64,000 nt of DNA from Gammaproteobacteria bacterium (GTDB lineage Bacteria > Pseudomonadota > Gammaproteobacteria > JADZEE01). Position numbers and translations under genes: made by a program. The stretch is taken from assembly GCA_020850735.1 (NCBI GenBank), contig JADZEE010000031.1, positions 1-64,000 on the forward strand, in the 5' to 3' direction. The notes below the pieces were generated by a model. It worked only from the letters and a program-made list of their open reading frames with translations, had not been told where the DNA came from and made no database searches. Numbering within the stretch: position 1 is the first letter of the stretch; every line of letters starts with the position of its first letter. Below are positions 61,131 through 64,000 of this stretch, in pieces.

Positions 61131-62888
61131 ATGCCGAAGCGTATGCGCGCACTGCGTGCCAGCCTCGTACTGCTGGCGTGCGTCATGACCGCCTGCACCG
61201 GTGGTCCCGGGGGAGACGGCGCGAACGCGCCAGCCCCGTCGCCGGCCGCCGGAGCCACGCCCGCGCCACGACGGCCGAACATCCTCGTCGTGGTCGCCGA
61301 CGACCTCGGTTACAACGACCTCGGCTACAACGGTGGCGAGATCGCGACTCCGACCCTCGATGCGCTCGCGCGCGAGGGCGTGATCTTCACCGACTTCTAC
61401 GCCGCGCCGACCTGCTCGCCGACCCGTGCCATGCTGCTGTCCGGCACCGACAGCCACGTCGCCGGGCTCGGCAACATGGCCGAGGCGATCGCGCTCATGC
61501 CCGAGCAGCAGGGCAAACCCGGCTACGAGGGTTACCTCAACGAGCGCGTCGCCACCCTGCCGGAGCTGCTGCGCGACGGCGGTTACCACACCTACATGGC
61601 CGGCAAGTGGCATCTGGGCCTGGAAGAGGACCAGAGCCCGGCAGCACGCGGCTTCGATCGGTCCTACGCATTGCTTCAGGCCGGCGGTGGTCACTTCGAC
61701 GACCTGGCGCTGTTCGGTGGCAAGTCGCGCTACCGTGAAAACGGCAAGGAAGTGGAGTTGCCCGCGGATTTTTACTCCACGCGGTTTTTCAGCGACCGGA
61801 TCATCGGCGACATCGAGTCCCATCGCGCCGATGGCCGCCCGTGGTTCGCCTACCTCGCCTACAGCGCGCCGCACTGGCCCCTGCAGGCACCGGCCGAATC
61901 AATCGCCACCTACGCCGGCCGCTACGACGCCGGCTATGACGCCCTGGTCGCGGCTCGCCTGGCACGGCTGAAGCAGCTCGGCCTGGTGGCCGAGGACGTG
62001 GTCGCGTCACCGCGCGAACCCGATCAGCCCGCGTGGGACGCGCTCACCCCGGAACAGAAGCTGCGGGAGGCGCGCAAGATGGAGATCTTTGCGGCCATGG
62101 TCGACGATCTGGACAGCCACTTCGGACGCGTCGTCGAGTACCTGCGCTCGAGCGGTCAGTACGACGACACTTTCATCTTCTTCATGTCCGACAACGGTCC
62201 GGAAGGACACGACGGGCACGACTTCCCGCCCCTGCGGCAGTGGATGCAGAGCTGCTGCGATTTGAGCGACGCGAACATGGGCCGACCGAATTCCTACGTG
62301 ATGTACGGCCCCAACTGGGCCCGCGCCGGCGATACCCCGGCGCGCATGTTCAAGCACTACACGCTGGAAGGCGGCATCCACGTGCCGGCATTCGCGCACT
62401 ATCCGAAAGGCTTCAGGGGCGGACGGCGCACGGCTGCCTTCGCCACGGTCAAGGACGTGCTGCCGACCCTGCTCGCCCTCGCCGGCATCGGGCATCCGGG
62501 CACGCATTACCGCGGCCGCGACATCGCCCCGCTTCAGGGTTCATCCATGCTGCCCGTGTTGCACGGTGAGGCGGATACCGTACACGCGCCGGACGAAGTC
62601 ATGGGCTGGGAGCTGTTTGGACGCAAGGCGCTGCGACAAGGGCGCTGGAAGCTCGTATGGACCGAACCGCCGTACGGCCGCGGCGAATGGGAACTGCACG
62701 ATCTGCAAACGGATCCGGCCGAGCTGCGCGATCTCGGTGCCGGCGAACCCGAACGCGTGGCGGCGCTGCGCGATGCGTGGCAGGATTACGCGCGGGAAAA
62801 CGGCGTCCTGCCCGGCATGACCCTCGACGCAGCCATGGCGCGCATGCAGAATGCGCCGCCAGCATCGCCGCCCGCCGCACGCCGTTGA
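61131..62888 (+). CDS. Arylsulfatase-type sulfatase, predicted lipoprotein
   Basis: The 585-residue enzyme starts with a lipoprotein signal (LRASLVLLACVMTAC, with a Cys at residue 22 in an MTAC lipobox). The sulfatase domain follows: NILVVVADDLGYNDLG with metal Asp residues, and CSPTRAMLLSG, in which Cys is the formylglycine precursor (C-x-P/T-x-R). Further segments are HLGLEEDQSP with Lys/His, FMSDNGPEGHDGHDF and VMGWELFGRKAL. It hydrolyses a sulfate ester at the cell envelope; maturation needs a formylglycine-generating enzyme not seen here. A GGAG site precedes the ATG at 61131. A ligase gene follows 18 bp behind, so they may be co-transcribed. Confidence 0.93.
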   Translation: MPKRMRALRASLVLLACVMTACTGGPGGDGANAPAPSPAAGATPAPRRPNILVVVADDLGYNDLGYNGGEIATPTLDALAREGVIFTDFYAAPTCSPTRAMLLSGTDSHVAGLGNMAEAIALMPEQQGKPGYEGYLNERVATLPELLRDGGYHTYMAGKWHLGLEEDQSPAARGFDRSYALLQAGGGHFDDLALFGGKSRYRENGKEVELPADFYSTRFFSDRIIGDIESHRADGRPWFAYLAYSAPHWPLQAPAESIATYAGRYDAGYDALVAARLARLKQLGLVAEDVVASPREPDQPAWDALTPEQKLREARKMEIFAAMVDDLDSHFGRVVEYLRSSGQYDDTFIFFMSDNGPEGHDGHDFPPLRQWMQSCCDLSDANMGRPNSYVMYGPNWARAGDTPARMFKHYTLEGGIHVPAFAHYPKGFRGGRRTAAFATVKDVLPTLLALAGIGHPGTHYRGRDIAPLQGSSMLPVLHGEADTVHAPDEVMGWELFGRKALRQGRWKLVWTEPPYGRGEWELHDLQTDPAELRDLGAGEPERVAALRDAWQDYARENGVLPGMTLDAAMARMQNAPPASPPAARR

Positions 62889-62906
62889 GCACATGAGACC
62901 AGCGAC

Positions 62907-64000
62907 ATGACCGATTTCGATTTCTACAACGCCGCCGACGACCTGCTCCAGCCCAATCTCGCCGCCGGCCGCGGCGCGAAAGCGGCATTCATCGATCGCG
63001 ACGGACCGCTGAGCTACGCCGAGCTCGACCGGCGCGTGAACCGCTTCGCCAACGCGCTGCGCGATCGCGGCATCGGCATGGAAGCGCGGGTGCTGCTGTG
63101 CATGCTCGACACCGTCGATCTGCCGGTGTGCTTTCTCGGCGCCATCCGCGCCGGCGCCGTACCCGTGCCGGTCAATACCCTGCTCAACGCCGAGGACTAT
63201 CGTTACATGCTCGCGGACAGCCGGGCGCGCGTGCTGGTGGTGTCCGAGGCGCTGTACCGCGGCTTCGCGACACACCTGGGCGAACATCCGCTGCTCGAGC
63301 ACGTCCTGGTCGCGGGCACCGAGGGGCACGGGCATGAACGACTTGCGGACGCGCTGGACGGTGCGAGCGAGGTGGCCCGTACCGCCCCAACCCGCCGTGA
63401 CGACGTCGCTTTCTGGCTGTATACCTCCGGCACCACGGGCCGCCCGAAAGGCGCTCTGCATACGCAGGCGGACCTGCGCGCCACCTTCGATCTCTACGCC
63501 CGGCCCGTACTGGGCGTGAACGCCGACGACCTGCACTTTTCCGCCGCCAAGCTGTTTTTCGCCTACGGTCTCGGTAACGGCCTCACCTTCCCGCTCGCCG
63601 CCGGCGCCACGGCCGTGCTCTACGACGGCCGGCCGACACCCGAAGCCGTCGCCCAGGTGCTCGACGCGCATCGGCCCACACTGTTCTTCGGCGTCCCGAC
63701 GCTGTACGCGATGATGCTCAACAGCGGCCATCTGCCGGCACGTGCGGGGACACGCCTGCGCCACTGCGTGTCGGCCGGCGAAGCGCTGCCGCAGGCCATC
63801 TTCGAGCACTGGCGCGAGCGCGTCGGCGTCGACATCCTCGACGGCATCGGCTCCACCGAGATGCTGCACATCTTTCTCAGCAACCGGCCCGGGGCCATCC
63901 GTGCGGGCACCTCCGGCAAACCGGTCCCCGGCTACGAGCTCAAGCTCCTCGACGACGCCGGCGCACCGGTGCCCGAGGGCGAGATCGGTGATCTGTGGGT
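62907..64000 (+). CDS. Benzoate-CoA ligase family enzyme (3' end beyond the window)
   Basis: The first 364 residues belong to the benzoate-CoA ligase family: FDFYNAADDLLQPNLAAGRG, TLLNAEDYRYMLADSRARVL, FWLYTSGTTGRPKGALHT (AMP-binding P-loop), FSAAKLFFAYGLGNGLTFPL, LRHCVSAGEALPQAIFEHW and DGIGSTEMLHIFLSN. The AKLFFAYGLGN stretch is typical for benzoate and related aromatic acid ligases. It should form benzoyl-CoA-type thioesters with ATP in the cytoplasm. The ATG at 62907 lies 18 bp after the sulfatase. About 150-160 C-terminal residues lie beyond 64000. Confidence 0.92.
   Translation, partial: MTDFDFYNAADDLLQPNLAAGRGAKAAFIDRDGPLSYAELDRRVNRFANALRDRGIGMEARVLLCMLDTVDLPVCFLGAIRAGAVPVPVNTLLNAEDYRYMLADSRARVLVVSEALYRGFATHLGEHPLLEHVLVAGTEGHGHERLADALDGASEVARTAPTRRDDVAFWLYTSGTTGRPKGALHTQADLRATFDLYARPVLGVNADDLHFSAAKLFFAYGLGNGLTFPLAAGATAVLYDGRPTPEAVAQVLDAHRPTLFFGVPTLYAMMLNSGHLPARAGTRLRHCVSAGEALPQAIFEHWRERVGVDILDGIGSTEMLHIFLSNRPGAIRAGTSGKPVPGYELKLLDDAGAPVPEGEIGDLW

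Overview
The window is GC-rich (about two thirds G+C by eye) and reads as a proteobacterial chromosome, most likely a gammaproteobacterium. The grounds are an NhaR/NhaA pair, a thermostable-hemolysin-family operon, a cyclic beta-glucan synthase, a PEP-CTERM-tagged exoprotease and an EAL protein. The genus cannot be named from sequence alone. No rRNA, tRNA or CRISPR array was seen.

Left part, 1-8.7 kb. The 5' end of transketolase and a complete transaldolase (minus strand) bracket the decayed remains of a GH15 glucoamylase. Up to 8.1 kb, intact genes (metallophosphoesterase, two overlapping carboxymuconolactone-decarboxylase-like genes, a small molybdopterin-binding protein) alternate with fragments of DUF488, zf-CHCC, an LldD-type FMN dehydrogenase, cytochrome b561, a PhoU-like domain, a ferredoxin reductase, an IS91-like transposase and an SDR. 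8.7-17.5 kb is one very large gene, an NdvB-type cyclic beta-1,2-glucan synthase of 2917 aa, less GC-rich than its surroundings and flanked by relics.

Centre, 18-33.6 kb. A tightly overlapping minus-strand operon encodes a thermostable-hemolysin-family GNAT-like protein, an acyl-adenylating ligase, a heme-oxygenase-like di-metal oxidase, a TPR protein and an SDR. It looks like a fatty-acid-derived small-molecule pathway that I cannot match to a characterised one. Upstream are a periplasmic phosphate-binding-like protein and a porin, divergent from a two-component system with a sigma54-type regulator. Then come a repeat cluster, an acetyl-CoA-synthetase relic, a PEP-CTERM subtilase, a small membrane protein and panB.

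Right part, 33.6-64 kb, looks catabolic. It holds a molybdopterin oxidoreductase next to a reductive-dehalogenase-like corrinoid protein with a duplicated catalytic fold, a membrane protein and MmsA. After the F420 gene fbiC comes a ring-cleavage set (two LigB-family subunits, an exported hydratase, a flavin reductase). Further on are a LysR regulator, a GST translationally coupled to a glutathionyl-hydroquinone reductase, and a GntR regulator. An intact nhaR faces a broken nhaA. A LeuC/LeuD-like dehydratase plus isocitrate-lyase-family lyase may process branched C4-C6 dicarboxylates. A FAD-linked oxidase, an arylsulfatase lipoprotein and the 5' part of a benzoate-CoA ligase close the window. 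A shared 33-bp motif lies upstream of the LeuC-like operon and of the FAD oxidase/sulfatase pair. Together these genes suggest use of (halo)aromatic and sulfated substrates; this is inference.
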